From an unicellular cyanobacterium SU3 (GTDB lineage Bacteria; Cyanobacteriota; Cyanobacteriia; Cyanobacteriales; Microcystaceae), in contig NETF01000110.1 of NCBI GenBank assembly GCA_002172675.1, positions 1 through 64,000 of the forward strand: a stretch of 64,000 nt of DNA. The letters are read 5' to 3'. Made by a program: the position numbers and the translations under genes. Positions 33,423-42,922 of the stretch are shown piece by piece (the first letter of the stretch is position 1; each line of letters begins with the position of its first letter). The notes beneath the pieces were generated by a model that saw nothing but the letters and a program-made list of their open reading frames with translations, ran no database searches and was not told the origin of the DNA.

Positions 33423-33833
33423 TTAGTCCCTACCTAGGCCCACACTTTTTCTATCATACCCTAACACTATCCATAAATATACAAAAAAGTAGTATGCTTT
33501 GTCAAGCCCATTGTCTCGTTGCTTATTGACTATTATTTGCAATAATTCTGTGGGGTACTTGAACAATTTCCAGAGCATTTTGTATCGAAAACTACTCTTT
33601 TTTATAAAATTGGCAAAAAATTCTTTGATAAGAAATACAAATATAATACAGATACTTTTAACCTTAAGGAATTATTAGAAAGAGCAAAAAGCAACTTTAA
33701 CAACAAAAATGTTGCTAAAGTATTGTAAGATAGACATAGACTCAGGTTGAGTCATGAGATTGCATTAACCGTTGAAACAGACGAAACCTGCATCATAAAG
33801 AGAGTTTAACTGTCGATTATTGACCTTAACTGC
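33423..33833. other. Long leader region of sufD with operator
   Basis: 411 bp without a convincing open frame between the MEKHLA gene and sufD. It holds an interrupted palindrome ATTATTTGCAATAAT (33532-33546) and the SufR-type operator at 33701-33714. sufB and sufC, often directly upstream of sufD, are absent. Confidence 0.7.
33701..33714. promoter_or_regulatory. SufR-type operator CAAC-N6-GTTG
   Basis: CAACAAAAATGTTG is an exact CAAC-N6-GTTG palindrome, the binding element reported for the Fe-S repressor SufR upstream of the Synechocystis suf operon. The flanks extend the symmetry (ACTTTAACAAC versus GTTGCTAAAGT, one mismatch). It is 120 bp before the sufD start. The match is seen; SufR binding here is inferred from the known family site. 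Confidence 0.75.
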
Positions 33834-35183
33834 ATGAATAACCCAACCCTCGACAAAACCAGTTCACAAACCTGCTTAAGTAATTTACTACAACAGTGTC
33901 AAGGCAATACTTCGAGTATTGACACTGAATATGTGCAAACCTTAAGAAAAAATGCCGTTTCTCAAGTTCAAGAATTAACCCTTCCTAGCAAAAAAGACGA
34001 AGAATGGCGGTTTACGGATTTATCGGAATTATACCAATTAAACTTTCAAACAGCGAAGACTGAGACAGTTACTCAAACTATTATTGATAATTTTATTTTA
34101 CCTGAAACCGAACAAAGTTACCTCGTTTTTGTTAATGGGGAATACAGTTCTGAGTTATCAAATGTATCTGGGTTATCTAAAGATATCTATGTGGGTAACT
34201 TAAGCAATTTACCCGATGAAAAAAATAGTAAAATTGCTGATTATTTAGGGAAACAAGAAGGAGAAAAAGACGTATTTACTGCTTTAAATACAGCAGGTTT
34301 TAAGGATGCTGCAGTTATTTGGGCGAAGAAAAATAGTGTCATTGAAACCCCCATTCAATTACTCTTTCTTACCGTTGGTAATGAGACTCCAAGTTTAATA
34401 CAACCAAGAACGTTAGTCATTGCAGAAACTGGGTCTAGTGTATCTTTTGTTGAGTATTATGCCACGGTAACAGACTCTTGTTCAGATGATGAAAAGAATC
34501 AACCTTATTTTACCAATTCTGTAACAGAAATTTGGTTAGAAAATAATGCTCAGATTAATCACAGTCGTATTCAGAGAGAGTTAGGAGATAGCTTTCATAT
34601 TGGCAAGAGTGCTATTAGCCAAAATCAAGACAGTCACTACACTTGTAACGAAGTTAATTTAGGAGCCAAACTATCTCGTCATACCCTACAAATTTGGCAA
34701 CAAGGAACACAAACCGAAAGCCATCTTAATGGGTTAACCATGATTGATCATGAGCAACTAGCTGACACTCATACAGCCATTTGTCTCAATCATCCTCATG
34801 GTGTTACCCATCAATTACATAAGTGCATTATTGATGGTAATGGTCGTGGGGTTTTTAATGGCAAAATCTTCGTCCCTAAACCAGCACAATTAACCAACGC
34901 AACCCAGTTAAATCGGAACCTATTATTATCACCAAAAGCACGAATTAATACTAAACCGGAACTACAAATTACAGCAGATAATGTTAAATGTTCCCATGGG
35001 GCAACCATTAGCCAATTAGAAGCCGATGAACTCTTTTATTTACAGAGTCGAGGCTTAAATGAAATCGATGCCCGTCATCTTTTAATTGATGCTTTTGCTG
35101 CTGAAATTTTAGAACGTATTCCCCTTGAATCTCTGCAAACAAGATTAACTCAATGTGTGGTTTGTCGTACTGCAGAGGCATAA
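33834..35183 (+). CDS. sufD: Fe-S cluster assembly protein SufD
   Basis: Scaffold subunit that forms the SufBCD complex for Fe-S cluster assembly in the cytoplasm. The 449-residue protein has the SufD N-terminal helical region with KKDEEWRFTDLSELY (about 50-64), a beta-helix core, and the C-terminal conserved RINTKPELQITADNVKCSHG and ATISQLEADELFYLQSRGL. The histidine of CSHG is the residue implicated at the SufB-SufD interface. It is followed by sufS after 47 bp. Missing sufBC next to it is the notable point. Regulated probably by SufR through the site at 33701. Confidence 0.96.
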   Translation: MNNPTLDKTSSQTCLSNLLQQCQGNTSSIDTEYVQTLRKNAVSQVQELTLPSKKDEEWRFTDLSELYQLNFQTAKTETVTQTIIDNFILPETEQSYLVFVNGEYSSELSNVSGLSKDIYVGNLSNLPDEKNSKIADYLGKQEGEKDVFTALNTAGFKDAAVIWAKKNSVIETPIQLLFLTVGNETPSLIQPRTLVIAETGSSVSFVEYYATVTDSCSDDEKNQPYFTNSVTEIWLENNAQINHSRIQRELGDSFHIGKSAISQNQDSHYTCNEVNLGAKLSRHTLQIWQQGTQTESHLNGLTMIDHEQLADTHTAICLNHPHGVTHQLHKCIIDGNGRGVFNGKIFVPKPAQLTNATQLNRNLLLSPKARINTKPELQITADNVKCSHGATISQLEADELFYLQSRGLNEIDARHLLIDAFAAEILERIPLESLQTRLTQCVVCRTAEA

Positions 35184-35230
35184 AATTGTACTCTAACTTA
35201 TAAAAACACTCCTGATTTCTAACTTCAATT

Positions 35231-36493
35231 ATGACTGCTATTCAAGAAAAAACCCTAGCTTCAAAAGTCCGTGACGATTTCCCAATTTTACATCAAAAAA
35301 TTCACGGGAAGCCCTTACTATATTTAGACAATGCTGCGACTTCTCAAAAACCGATAGCGGTACTTGATGCCTTGCGTCATTATTATGAAAAAGATAATGC
35401 CAATGTTCACCGTGGGGCCCATACCTTAAGTATTAGGGCAACAGAAGCTTATGAAGGGGCAAGAGAGAAGATAGCTAAATTTATTAATGCTGCCTCTTCA
35501 AAAGAAATTGTTTTTACCAGAAATGCTACCGAAGCCATTAATTTAGTTGCCTATAGTTGGGGTTTAAATCATCTGCAACCAGGAGATGAAATTATTACTT
35601 CTGTGATGGAACATCATAGTAATCTGGTGCCTTGGCAAATGATTGCTAAACAAACAGGGGCAGTGATTAAATATGTGCCATTAACTCAAAATGAAGACTT
35701 CGATTTAGATGCTTTTAAAGCCTTGTTATCGGATAAAACGAAATTAGTCACTATCGTTCATGTTTCTAATACATTAGGCTCCATTAACCCCGTTGAAGAA
35801 GTGATTAAATTAGCTCACGAGAAGGGAGTTAAGGTATTAATTGACGCTTGTCAAAGTGTCCCCCATATGCCCATTAATGTGCAGGAAATGGACTGTGATT
35901 GGTTAGTGGCTAGTGGCCATAAAATGTGTGGTCCGTCTGGGGTGGGTTTCTTGTATGGAAAGCAAGCTATGTTAGAAGCCATGCCTCCCTTTTTAGGGGG
36001 TGGAGAAATGATTGATGAAGTCTTTTTTGATGGATTTACTTGCGGAGAATTACCCCATAAATTTGAAGCCGGAACCCCTGCTATTGGAGAAGCCATTGCG
36101 TTAGGGGCTGCTGTTGATTATTTAAACGAAATCGGCATGAATGAGATTCATGCTTATGAAGAAGATTTGACCGGTTATTTGTTTCGCAAATTAGCAGAGG
36201 TTCCTAATCTAAAAATTTATGGACCACAACCGACAAAAGAGGGAAAAGGAAGGGCTGCTTTAGCTGCATTCAATATCCAAGGAATTCACGGCAGTGACTT
36301 ATCAACTCTTTTAGATCATGAAGGGGTTGCTATTCGTTCTGGACACCATTGTACCCAACCCTTACACCGTTTATTTGATGCCTCAGGAAGTGCTAGAGTC
36401 AGTTTATATTTCTATAATACTTATGAAGAAATTAATCAATTTGTCACGGTTTTAAAAGAAACTATTGATTTCTTTACGAATATGATGGGATAA
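35231..36493 (+). CDS. sufS: Cysteine desulfurase SufS (class II)
   Basis: PLP enzyme that takes sulfur from cysteine, giving alanine and an enzyme persulfide used for Fe-S assembly. The 420-residue protein has the N-terminal YLDNAATSQKP, VFTRNATEAINLVAYSW, the PLP-binding lysine in VASGHKMCGPSGVGFLYG (about 228-245), and the active-site cysteine in IRSGHHCTQPLHR (about 371-383). The cysteine-loop sequence RSGHHC is that of SufS, unlike NifS or IscS. It forms an operon with sufD. No sufE gene follows. Confidence 0.97.
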   Translation: MTAIQEKTLASKVRDDFPILHQKIHGKPLLYLDNAATSQKPIAVLDALRHYYEKDNANVHRGAHTLSIRATEAYEGAREKIAKFINAASSKEIVFTRNATEAINLVAYSWGLNHLQPGDEIITSVMEHHSNLVPWQMIAKQTGAVIKYVPLTQNEDFDLDAFKALLSDKTKLVTIVHVSNTLGSINPVEEVIKLAHEKGVKVLIDACQSVPHMPINVQEMDCDWLVASGHKMCGPSGVGFLYGKQAMLEAMPPFLGGGEMIDEVFFDGFTCGELPHKFEAGTPAIGEAIALGAAVDYLNEIGMNEIHAYEEDLTGYLFRKLAEVPNLKIYGPQPTKEGKGRAALAAFNIQGIHGSDLSTLLDHEGVAIRSGHHCTQPLHRLFDASGSARVSLYFYNTYEEINQFVTVLKETIDFFTNMMG

Positions 36494-36703
36494 TAAATAT
36501 ATAGCCTGCGTTTTTGGGGGTGGGGATTGTCCCACCTTTTTCATGTTTATAATTTCAGTCAAATAAGATACAATTTATTTCATTTTTTTCTTAAGTTTCT
36601 GTGTATTTACTAATTTAAAGGAATTCTCATTTTTTTCTCACCATATTTTAACTTTTGAATGATTAGAATAGAAATAGCACTCTTATTTCTCATTTGATCA
36701 TTC

Positions 36704-38890
36704 ATGTTTAGAAGCGTTGACAATCAACAAGATCAAACAACTCAGAAAAAATCCATATCACAATTGCTTCTAAGCAATGTATCTCAACTGTCTATCATTT
36801 TTATATTATTAGCGATCGTTGTTTTTTTAATATCTATTATCTTATTTTACTGTTTAGGAGAGGTAAATATAGGATTAGACAAGACTTATTTATATTTACC
36901 GACAGTTTTTTTAGTTATTCTGACTCAAATTATTATAAAATTATCCCCTCATCCTAAATCTTGGTCACGGGGATTAATTGTTACTATTTTAATGGGGTTA
37001 ACCCTTCGTTATTTATATTGGCGATCACTATTTACGTTAAATTTATCTAATTTAACAAATAGTATTTTTAGTGTACTATTATTAGGAATAGAAATACTGT
37101 TTACATTTGGCACATTGTTACAACTTTATCTAACCTTAAAGATCAAAGATCGTCGTCATCAAGCGACTGAACTCTCCCGCGATGTTATCAATCATAAATT
37201 TATCCCTTCTGTTGCTATTTTAATTACCACTTATAATGAACCACTATTTATTCTTAGACGAACCATTTTAGGCTGTCAAAATATCAATTATCCTAAGAAA
37301 AATATATATTTACTGGATGATGGAAGACGACAAGAAATGAAGCAATTAACAGAAGCATTAGGATGTCACTATATTACGAGAGAAAATAATGATAATGCAA
37401 AAGCTGGTAATTTAAACAATGCACTCAGTAAAATTCACGAAGACTTAATAGCCGTTTTTGATGCAGACTTTATTCCTTCTATTAATTTCTTGAATCGAAC
37501 CGTTGGCTTTTTTCAAAGCTCAAAAATTGCCTTAGTGCAAACGAATCAAAACTTTTATAATATTGATCCAGTTGCCCGTAATTTAGGATTAGAAAAAGAG
37601 TTAACTGATGAAGTAGAAATTTTTTCTCGTCACTATCAATTAGTTAGAGATTCTATTGAAACAATGGTTTGTTATGGAAGTTCATTTATTGTTAGAAAAA
37701 GCTATCTTGATGAGATACGTGGTTTTGTCACAGAATCTGTTAGTGAGGATTATTATACTGGGATAAAATTGAGCGCAAAAGGTTATAAATGTATTTATTT
37801 AGATGAAAAATTGAGTGCCGGATTAGCCCCTGAAAATATTTCAGGTCGTTTATCACAAAGATTAAGATGGAGTCGAGGAACTCTGCAAGCATTTTTTATT
37901 AACGCGAATCCTTTAACAATTCCTGGTTTAAGTTTAATGCAACGGTTAGCCCATTTTGAAGGTATCTTACAATGGTTTGGTGAAATTCCGCGAATCATAT
38001 TCTTATTATTTCCCTTATTGGTTATTTGTTTTGGTATTATTCCTTTAAAATTAACCTTAGTTGGATGGTTAATCTATGGCTTACCTTACTACTTATTAAC
38101 TTGGCAAACCTACCGATGGATTAATCGTTATTCTCGTTCTGCAATTCTCTCTGATTTATATTCAGTTAGTCAATGTATTCCGTTAGCAACTAATGTATTT
38201 AAAGTTCTTTTCCGTCCCTTTTCTGAAGGGTTTAAAGTAACTCCAAAAGGCTTATCACAAAATCGATTTATCTTCAATGGAAACTTTGCTTTTCCTTTAT
38301 TTATCTTATTGGCTTTAAACTGTGTGGCTTTAGGGTACAGTTTACTTTTAGCTTTCAAGGATTATTCTGGTCCTATGGAAATAAAGTCATTAGGCAGCTT
38401 AATATTATTTTGGTTATTGATCCTTTATAACATCTTTATTCTAGTTCTTTCCTTATATACAATGGTAGATGCCCCAAAAATTGATATTTATCATTGGTTA
38501 AGTGTTAGAAAAAAAGTAAATATATTAAATATAAATTGTCATGATTACACAACTGGTATAATTGATAGCTTGTCAGAAATAGGTGCAGAAATTAAAGTTA
38601 AAAATAATCGATTTTTAGTAAATCAAATTATTAAAATAAAGTTTCCAAGTAATAATCTTATAGTTGTTGCTGTTATTAAAAAAATTAACCATAATAAATC
38701 TAGTATTAAACTAATAACTAAATTTCATAATTTGAGTCTATTTGAAGAAAGACAGTTAATCGCAATTTTATATGGTAATTCAGATCAATGGAAACAGAAG
38801 AAAACCCCCGGAGAATTAAAATCTATTTGGTTACTTTTTAAAGTTTTCCTAAGACCAAACTTTTTGCGAAAACAGAAAAAATTACTCTAA
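36704..38890 (+). CDS. Cellulose-synthase-like GT2 (BcsA-type) membrane glycosyltransferase
   Basis: 728 residues. Four N-terminal membrane helices, then a GT2 catalytic domain (about 160-420) with ILITTYNEPL, the DDG motif LLDDGRR, FDADFIP, VSEDYYTGIKL (catalytic base) and QRLRWSRG (the QxxRW motif), then three or four more helices (about 430-590). The tail (about 605-715) shows a weak PilZ-like domain starting with RKKVNILNINCHDYTTG, which in BcsA binds cyclic di-GMP, though the RxxxR motif is not intact. It likely polymerises and exports a beta-glucan. Neither bcsB nor a hydrolase is adjacent. Confidence 0.88.
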   Translation: MFRSVDNQQDQTTQKKSISQLLLSNVSQLSIIFILLAIVVFLISIILFYCLGEVNIGLDKTYLYLPTVFLVILTQIIIKLSPHPKSWSRGLIVTILMGLTLRYLYWRSLFTLNLSNLTNSIFSVLLLGIEILFTFGTLLQLYLTLKIKDRRHQATELSRDVINHKFIPSVAILITTYNEPLFILRRTILGCQNINYPKKNIYLLDDGRRQEMKQLTEALGCHYITRENNDNAKAGNLNNALSKIHEDLIAVFDADFIPSINFLNRTVGFFQSSKIALVQTNQNFYNIDPVARNLGLEKELTDEVEIFSRHYQLVRDSIETMVCYGSSFIVRKSYLDEIRGFVTESVSEDYYTGIKLSAKGYKCIYLDEKLSAGLAPENISGRLSQRLRWSRGTLQAFFINANPLTIPGLSLMQRLAHFEGILQWFGEIPRIIFLLFPLLVICFGIIPLKLTLVGWLIYGLPYYLLTWQTYRWINRYSRSAILSDLYSVSQCIPLATNVFKVLFRPFSEGFKVTPKGLSQNRFIFNGNFAFPLFILLALNCVALGYSLLLAFKDYSGPMEIKSLGSLILFWLLILYNIFILVLSLYTMVDAPKIDIYHWLSVRKKVNILNINCHDYTTGIIDSLSEIGAEIKVKNNRFLVNQIIKIKFPSNNLIVVAVIKKINHNKSSIKLITKFHNLSLFEERQLIAILYGNSDQWKQKKTPGELKSIWLLFKVFLRPNFLRKQKKLL

Positions 38891-40477
38891 AAAGTTAATT
38901 TTATACAAAAAAAGGTGGTCATCATTAAATACCTTTTCAAGTTCAATCATCCCTGAGTTCTCTAATGTTTCTTTTAGGTTATTCTTCGGATTTAGTAAGA
39001 AAATATGGTTAAAATTTCTAGGCAATTGATAATTATCATTATTGGTAAGTAATTGTAACTTAACATTATCATTCAATAAATAACTTAATGCCATCATATT
39101 ACCAGCATGATAACTTTTATCATCCCCAACTAATAAAGGAGAATTACTTTCATTAATAATTTCAGCTACTTGGGGTAAACCGGAGCTAATAACCTTAGTA
39201 TAAGCAGTATCTTTATATAAATTTATCATAGACGATAAAACACTAATTGAAAAAATAAGTAGGGTAATGACTGACCAAAGCTTAAGTTTAAATTGTTGGG
39301 TAGAGATCAGTTTATTCCCTAATAAATAAGCGACAGTTACGTTAATCATGATATAAAAAGGTATCAAATACCGAGGAGAAATAGAACGAACTCCGCCTAT
39401 TATCATATCGGGAATCAGTAAATATAATACTGGAATAAACATCATAGTCACAATAAACAACCAGGACTTTTTAGAAGTATGTTTTATCACAAAATATAAG
39501 GAATAAATAAGTAACACTGAACAGATTGATATGATTAAATTAGTCCATTGACTTTCTAATTGTAAACTGAAGTCCAGAAAAATGCGAGTTAGGTTAAATC
39601 CCCAATATTTTAATAAAATTAAAGGCGAGAAATGAAACTCTTTAGTCCAAGCGGTACTATATTTATATTGTTCGTAACTATTAATAAAAACTATAATCCA
39701 AGGAGAAAATAGAATAACAGAAATAAGCAAAGAAAATCCTTGAAAAACAATGGTTTTAGTTGATTTAATTTTAATCAATAGTAAAGAATAAAATATTTGA
39801 GCAATTACTACAAATAAAGTTAATAAAGAAGTATAAAAACTTAAGGTGGTTAAAATAGTATAAATTCCCCAACTTAAATAACATTTTGATGACTTTATCG
39901 TTTGAGAATTTGTTAACTTGATACATCTTAATAAACTAGCACTTGATACAGTAATTAAAACAGTCCATAAAGCATAGTCTCTAGCTTCTTGAGCATATAA
40001 AATATGAAAAGGAGAAATAGCTATTAGTACTAAAGATATCCCACTAACAATAGGTTGTTTAAATAATTCCCAACTTAACCAATAAATAGCAGGAAAAGTC
40101 AATAAACTAACCCAAGCAGAGAAGCTTCTGATAACTGTTATGGAATCTCCAAAAACTTCTCGCCACTGTCTTACCAAAATATAGTATAAAGGAGGACGAT
40201 GAGGATCTTCGATACTTAAAACCTTGAGGGTATTACCCAAAGTTTTGTGAGGATGACTTTGTAAATAATACTGTAATTCTTTAAGCTTAATAATTTTTCC
40301 TGTGAATAAATTGTCTCTCCATTCACTACTGAAAAACCCATTAATATGTAAAGTGGTATAAATTTCATCATGCCAATAAACTTTTTGATCGATATTAGCA
40401 AATCTAAAAAAAATACCTAATAAAAGAATCACTAAAATAAGCAAGTAAAAGTATCGAAGGAATTTAGGATTGTTCAT
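38882..40477 (-). CDS. GT39-type membrane glycosyltransferase (dolichyl-phosphate-mannose mannosyltransferase family)
   Basis: 531 residues with about 11 membrane helices. The N-terminus reads FFRFANIDQKVYWHDEIYTT; the acidic pair in the first extracytoplasmic loop (DE) is the catalytic mark of GT39/ArnT-like enzymes that use polyprenyl-phosphate sugars. A second acidic loop HRPPLYYILVRQWREVFGDS follows. The end of the chain is a soluble region (about 430-531). Its 3' end overlaps that of the convergent GT2 gene by 9 bp. It lies 10 bp after dnaB on the same strand and is probably cotranscribed with it. Confidence 0.85.
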   Translation of the reverse strand: MNNPKFLRYFYLLILVILLLGIFFRFANIDQKVYWHDEIYTTLHINGFFSSEWRDNLFTGKIIKLKELQYYLQSHPHKTLGNTLKVLSIEDPHRPPLYYILVRQWREVFGDSITVIRSFSAWVSLLTFPAIYWLSWELFKQPIVSGISLVLIAISPFHILYAQEARDYALWTVLITVSSASLLRCIKLTNSQTIKSSKCYLSWGIYTILTTLSFYTSLLTLFVVIAQIFYSLLLIKIKSTKTIVFQGFSLLISVILFSPWIIVFINSYEQYKYSTAWTKEFHFSPLILLKYWGFNLTRIFLDFSLQLESQWTNLIISICSVLLIYSLYFVIKHTSKKSWLFIVTMMFIPVLYLLIPDMIIGGVRSISPRYLIPFYIMINVTVAYLLGNKLISTQQFKLKLWSVITLLIFSISVLSSMINLYKDTAYTKVISSGLPQVAEIINESNSPLLVGDDKSYHAGNMMALSYLLNDNVKLQLLTNNDNYQLPRNFNHIFLLNPKNNLKETLENSGMIELEKVFNDDHLFLYKINFLE

Positions 40478-40487
40478 CTTATAAAAA

Positions 40488-41825
40488 TTAAGAATAATTA
40501 GAACTGTTTTGCATATTCAAAAATTTAGTTAATTCTGGCTGAAATAGTAGCCGAACGGTTCCCGTGGGTCCATTACGATGCTTAGTTAAAAGGATTTCAG
40601 CTATTCCTCTATCTACTGTATCAGGGTTGTAATATTCGTCTCGGTATAACATCATAATTAAATCTGCATCTTGTTCAATAGCACCACTTTCTCGTAAATC
40701 TGACATCATCGGACGCTTATTATTCCGCGCTTCAACCGCACGACTTAACTGAGATAAAGCAATAACAGGGGCTTTAATTTCACGGGCTAAACCTTTCAAA
40801 GAACGGGTAATTTTTGATAATTCTTGGACTCTATTTTCACTACCTGCACCCTCCATCAACTGCAAATAATCAATCAAAACTAAACCAAATTCTCCTTTCT
40901 TTTCTGCTAAAAGACGACGAACTTGGGAGCGAATTTGCGTAACAGTAATATTAGCAGCATCATCAATATAAATTGGTAAATTAGATAATGTTCCAATAGC
41001 AACACTAAGCTTTTCTACGTCATTTTGAACAAATCTACCTGAACGTAAACGATTACTTTCGATTCCTGCTTCTGCTGCTAATAAACGCATAGAAAGCTGT
41101 TCTTTTGACATTTCTAAACTAAACATTGCCACCGGTAAATCAAAGTTTTTGGCAATATTTGCCGCTACTCCTAACCCGAAGGCCGTCTTACCCATCGATG
41201 GACGACCTGCTATTATAATTAAGTCAGACCGTTGTAATCCTCCCGTCATCGCATCTAAGTCATAAAAACCCGTTTCGATACCCGGAAGTGCTGTTTGTTC
41301 GTGAAGTTTTTCTAACTCATTAAAGGTTTTAATAATCGTATCAGAAATCGGAATTAACCCCTCTTGAGGACGCTTTTGAGTTAAGGCAAAAATCTTCTTT
41401 TCTGACTCATCTAAAACAATCTCTAATTGTTGTGTCGTTTCAAACCCTAAATCAACAATTTCATGACCCGCAGCAATCAATTGACGGCGTAAATATTTAT
41501 CCATTACTAACGCTGCGTAACGGTCAATATTCACCGCAGAAACCGTTCTATCTAATAATTGAGTTAATTTATTGAGTCCCCCAACTTGTTCTAATAAATG
41601 ATGGTCATCTAAGGTACTTTTAACCGTTAAAAAATCTGTCGGTTGTCCTTGTCCATGTAACTTTAAAGCAGCTTGATAAATTTCTTTATGGGATTGAACA
41701 TAAAACGCTTCTGGGTTCATTAAATCCACCACCCGTCCCATCGCTTCAGGGTCCAGTAAAATTCCCCCTAAAATAGATTCTTCTGCTTCAATATTTTGGG
41801 GAGGAAGGGTTTGATTAACAACCAT
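40488..41825 (-). CDS. dnaB: Replicative DNA helicase DnaB
   Basis: Hexameric helicase that unwinds DNA at the replication fork. About 445 residues: an N-terminal primase-contact domain (PPQNIEAEESILGGILLDPEAM) and a RecA-like motor with Walker A GRPSMGKTA, the SLEMSKEQLSMRLL motif, Walker B LVLIDYLQLM, and the arginine-finger-proximal DLRESGAIEQDADLIMMLYR segment near the end. No intein is present. The ATG at 41825 (MVVNQTL) is preferred over a TTG at 41831. The GT39 gene follows 10 bp downstream, an unrelated passenger. Confidence 0.97.
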   Translation of the reverse strand: MVVNQTLPPQNIEAEESILGGILLDPEAMGRVVDLMNPEAFYVQSHKEIYQAALKLHGQGQPTDFLTVKSTLDDHHLLEQVGGLNKLTQLLDRTVSAVNIDRYAALVMDKYLRRQLIAAGHEIVDLGFETTQQLEIVLDESEKKIFALTQKRPQEGLIPISDTIIKTFNELEKLHEQTALPGIETGFYDLDAMTGGLQRSDLIIIAGRPSMGKTAFGLGVAANIAKNFDLPVAMFSLEMSKEQLSMRLLAAEAGIESNRLRSGRFVQNDVEKLSVAIGTLSNLPIYIDDAANITVTQIRSQVRRLLAEKKGEFGLVLIDYLQLMEGAGSENRVQELSKITRSLKGLAREIKAPVIALSQLSRAVEARNNKRPMMSDLRESGAIEQDADLIMMLYRDEYYNPDTVDRGIAEILLTKHRNGPTGTVRLLFQPELTKFLNMQNSSNYS

Positions 41826-41952
41826 ACGCAACTGAATAACACAACATCCTAATTTTACTGCAATTTTGTTATTTAGGTAATTGTGTACTAAAGATTGAAT
41901 TAGGACTCCTTGATCAGTTATGCTAAGAGCTATAAGAATAACGATTTAAACC

Positions 41953-42876
41953 ATGAAAATCGCAATTACTGGCGCAACTGGATTTGTGGGAACCCGATTA
42001 GTCAACAGTTTAAAGGATGAAGATCATCAATTTGTTATCTTCACCCGAAACGTTAATCGCGCTAAAACCATTTATCCCCCTTCTACGTTTCCCAATATGG
42101 AAATCGTTGCTTATAACGCCACAGAATCAGGAGAGTGGCAAGATAAAATATCAGGATGTGATGCTGTGGTTAATTTAGCAGGAGAACCCATTGCAGAAAG
42201 ATGGAGTCCTGAACACAAAAAAGCCATCTTAGAAAGTCGTCAGTTAGGAACCCGAAAAATAGTCGAAGCCATTAGCAAAGCAAAAGATAAACCTTCCGTC
42301 TTAATTAACCCTTCTGCTGTGGGTTATTATGGCACTAGCGAAACAAAAACCTTTGATGAAAATAGCCCCCCCGGTGATGATTTTTTAGCCGAAGTTTGCC
42401 AAGCTTGGGAAAGCGAAGCACAAGAAGTAACAAAAGTCAATGTGCGTTTAGTGATTTTGCGCTTCGGTATCGTTTTAGGGACAGAAGGGGCGTTAGCTCG
42501 CATGATTCCCCCCTTTAAACTATTTGCCGGTGGACCTATTGGCAGTGGTCGTCAATGGTTTTCTTGGATTCATATTGATGACTTGGTACAGTTGATTAAA
42601 GAGTCTTTGAACCGTTCAGGAATCGTTGGAACTTTTAATGCAACAGCCCCTGAACCTGTGCGAATGAATGAATTATGTGAAACTCTAGGGGAAGTGATGA
42701 ATCGACCCTCTTGGCTACCGGTTCCCGACTTTGCCTTAGAAATGCTGTTAGGAGAAGGCTCAAAAGTGGTTTTAGAAGGTCAACAAGTCTTGCCCAAAGA
42801 AACCCTAGCATTAGGATTTGAATATCAATATCCTACTATTAAATCAGCATTAATGGATATTGTTCCTAAGATGTAA
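41953..42876 (+). CDS. TIGR01777-family NAD(P)-dependent epimerase-like protein (SDR39U1)
   Basis: 307 residues. Extended short-chain dehydrogenase fold with the N-terminal ITGATGFVGTRLVNSL dinucleotide site, VVNLAGEPIAERWSPEHK (a signature of this group), PSAVGYYGTSETKTFDENSP with the active tyrosine region YYG, and the C-terminal domain PEPVRMNELCETLGEVMNRPSWLPVPDFALEMLLGE found in SDR39U1 / YfcH proteins. Homologues include the plant protein GIANT CHLOROPLAST 1 and E. coli YfcH; in plants the family affects plastid division. The substrate is unknown. Divergent from dnaB. Confidence 0.92.
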   Translation: MKIAITGATGFVGTRLVNSLKDEDHQFVIFTRNVNRAKTIYPPSTFPNMEIVAYNATESGEWQDKISGCDAVVNLAGEPIAERWSPEHKKAILESRQLGTRKIVEAISKAKDKPSVLINPSAVGYYGTSETKTFDENSPPGDDFLAEVCQAWESEAQEVTKVNVRLVILRFGIVLGTEGALARMIPPFKLFAGGPIGSGRQWFSWIHIDDLVQLIKESLNRSGIVGTFNATAPEPVRMNELCETLGEVMNRPSWLPVPDFALEMLLGEGSKVVLEGQQVLPKETLALGFEYQYPTIKSALMDIVPKM

Positions 42877-42922
42877 ATAACTATGTACATTCAATTGTTA
42901 GACATTTTTATAATACCCATAC

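Noticed and set aside
33532-33546. ATTATTTGCAATAAT as a Fur-type iron box before sufD.
   Set aside because: Arms are six A/T bases only and the match to a 19-bp Fur box is poor.
35851-36096. 81-codon open frame antisense to sufS.
   Set aside because: It follows the codon pattern of sufS on the other strand and lacks start signals; a shadow frame.
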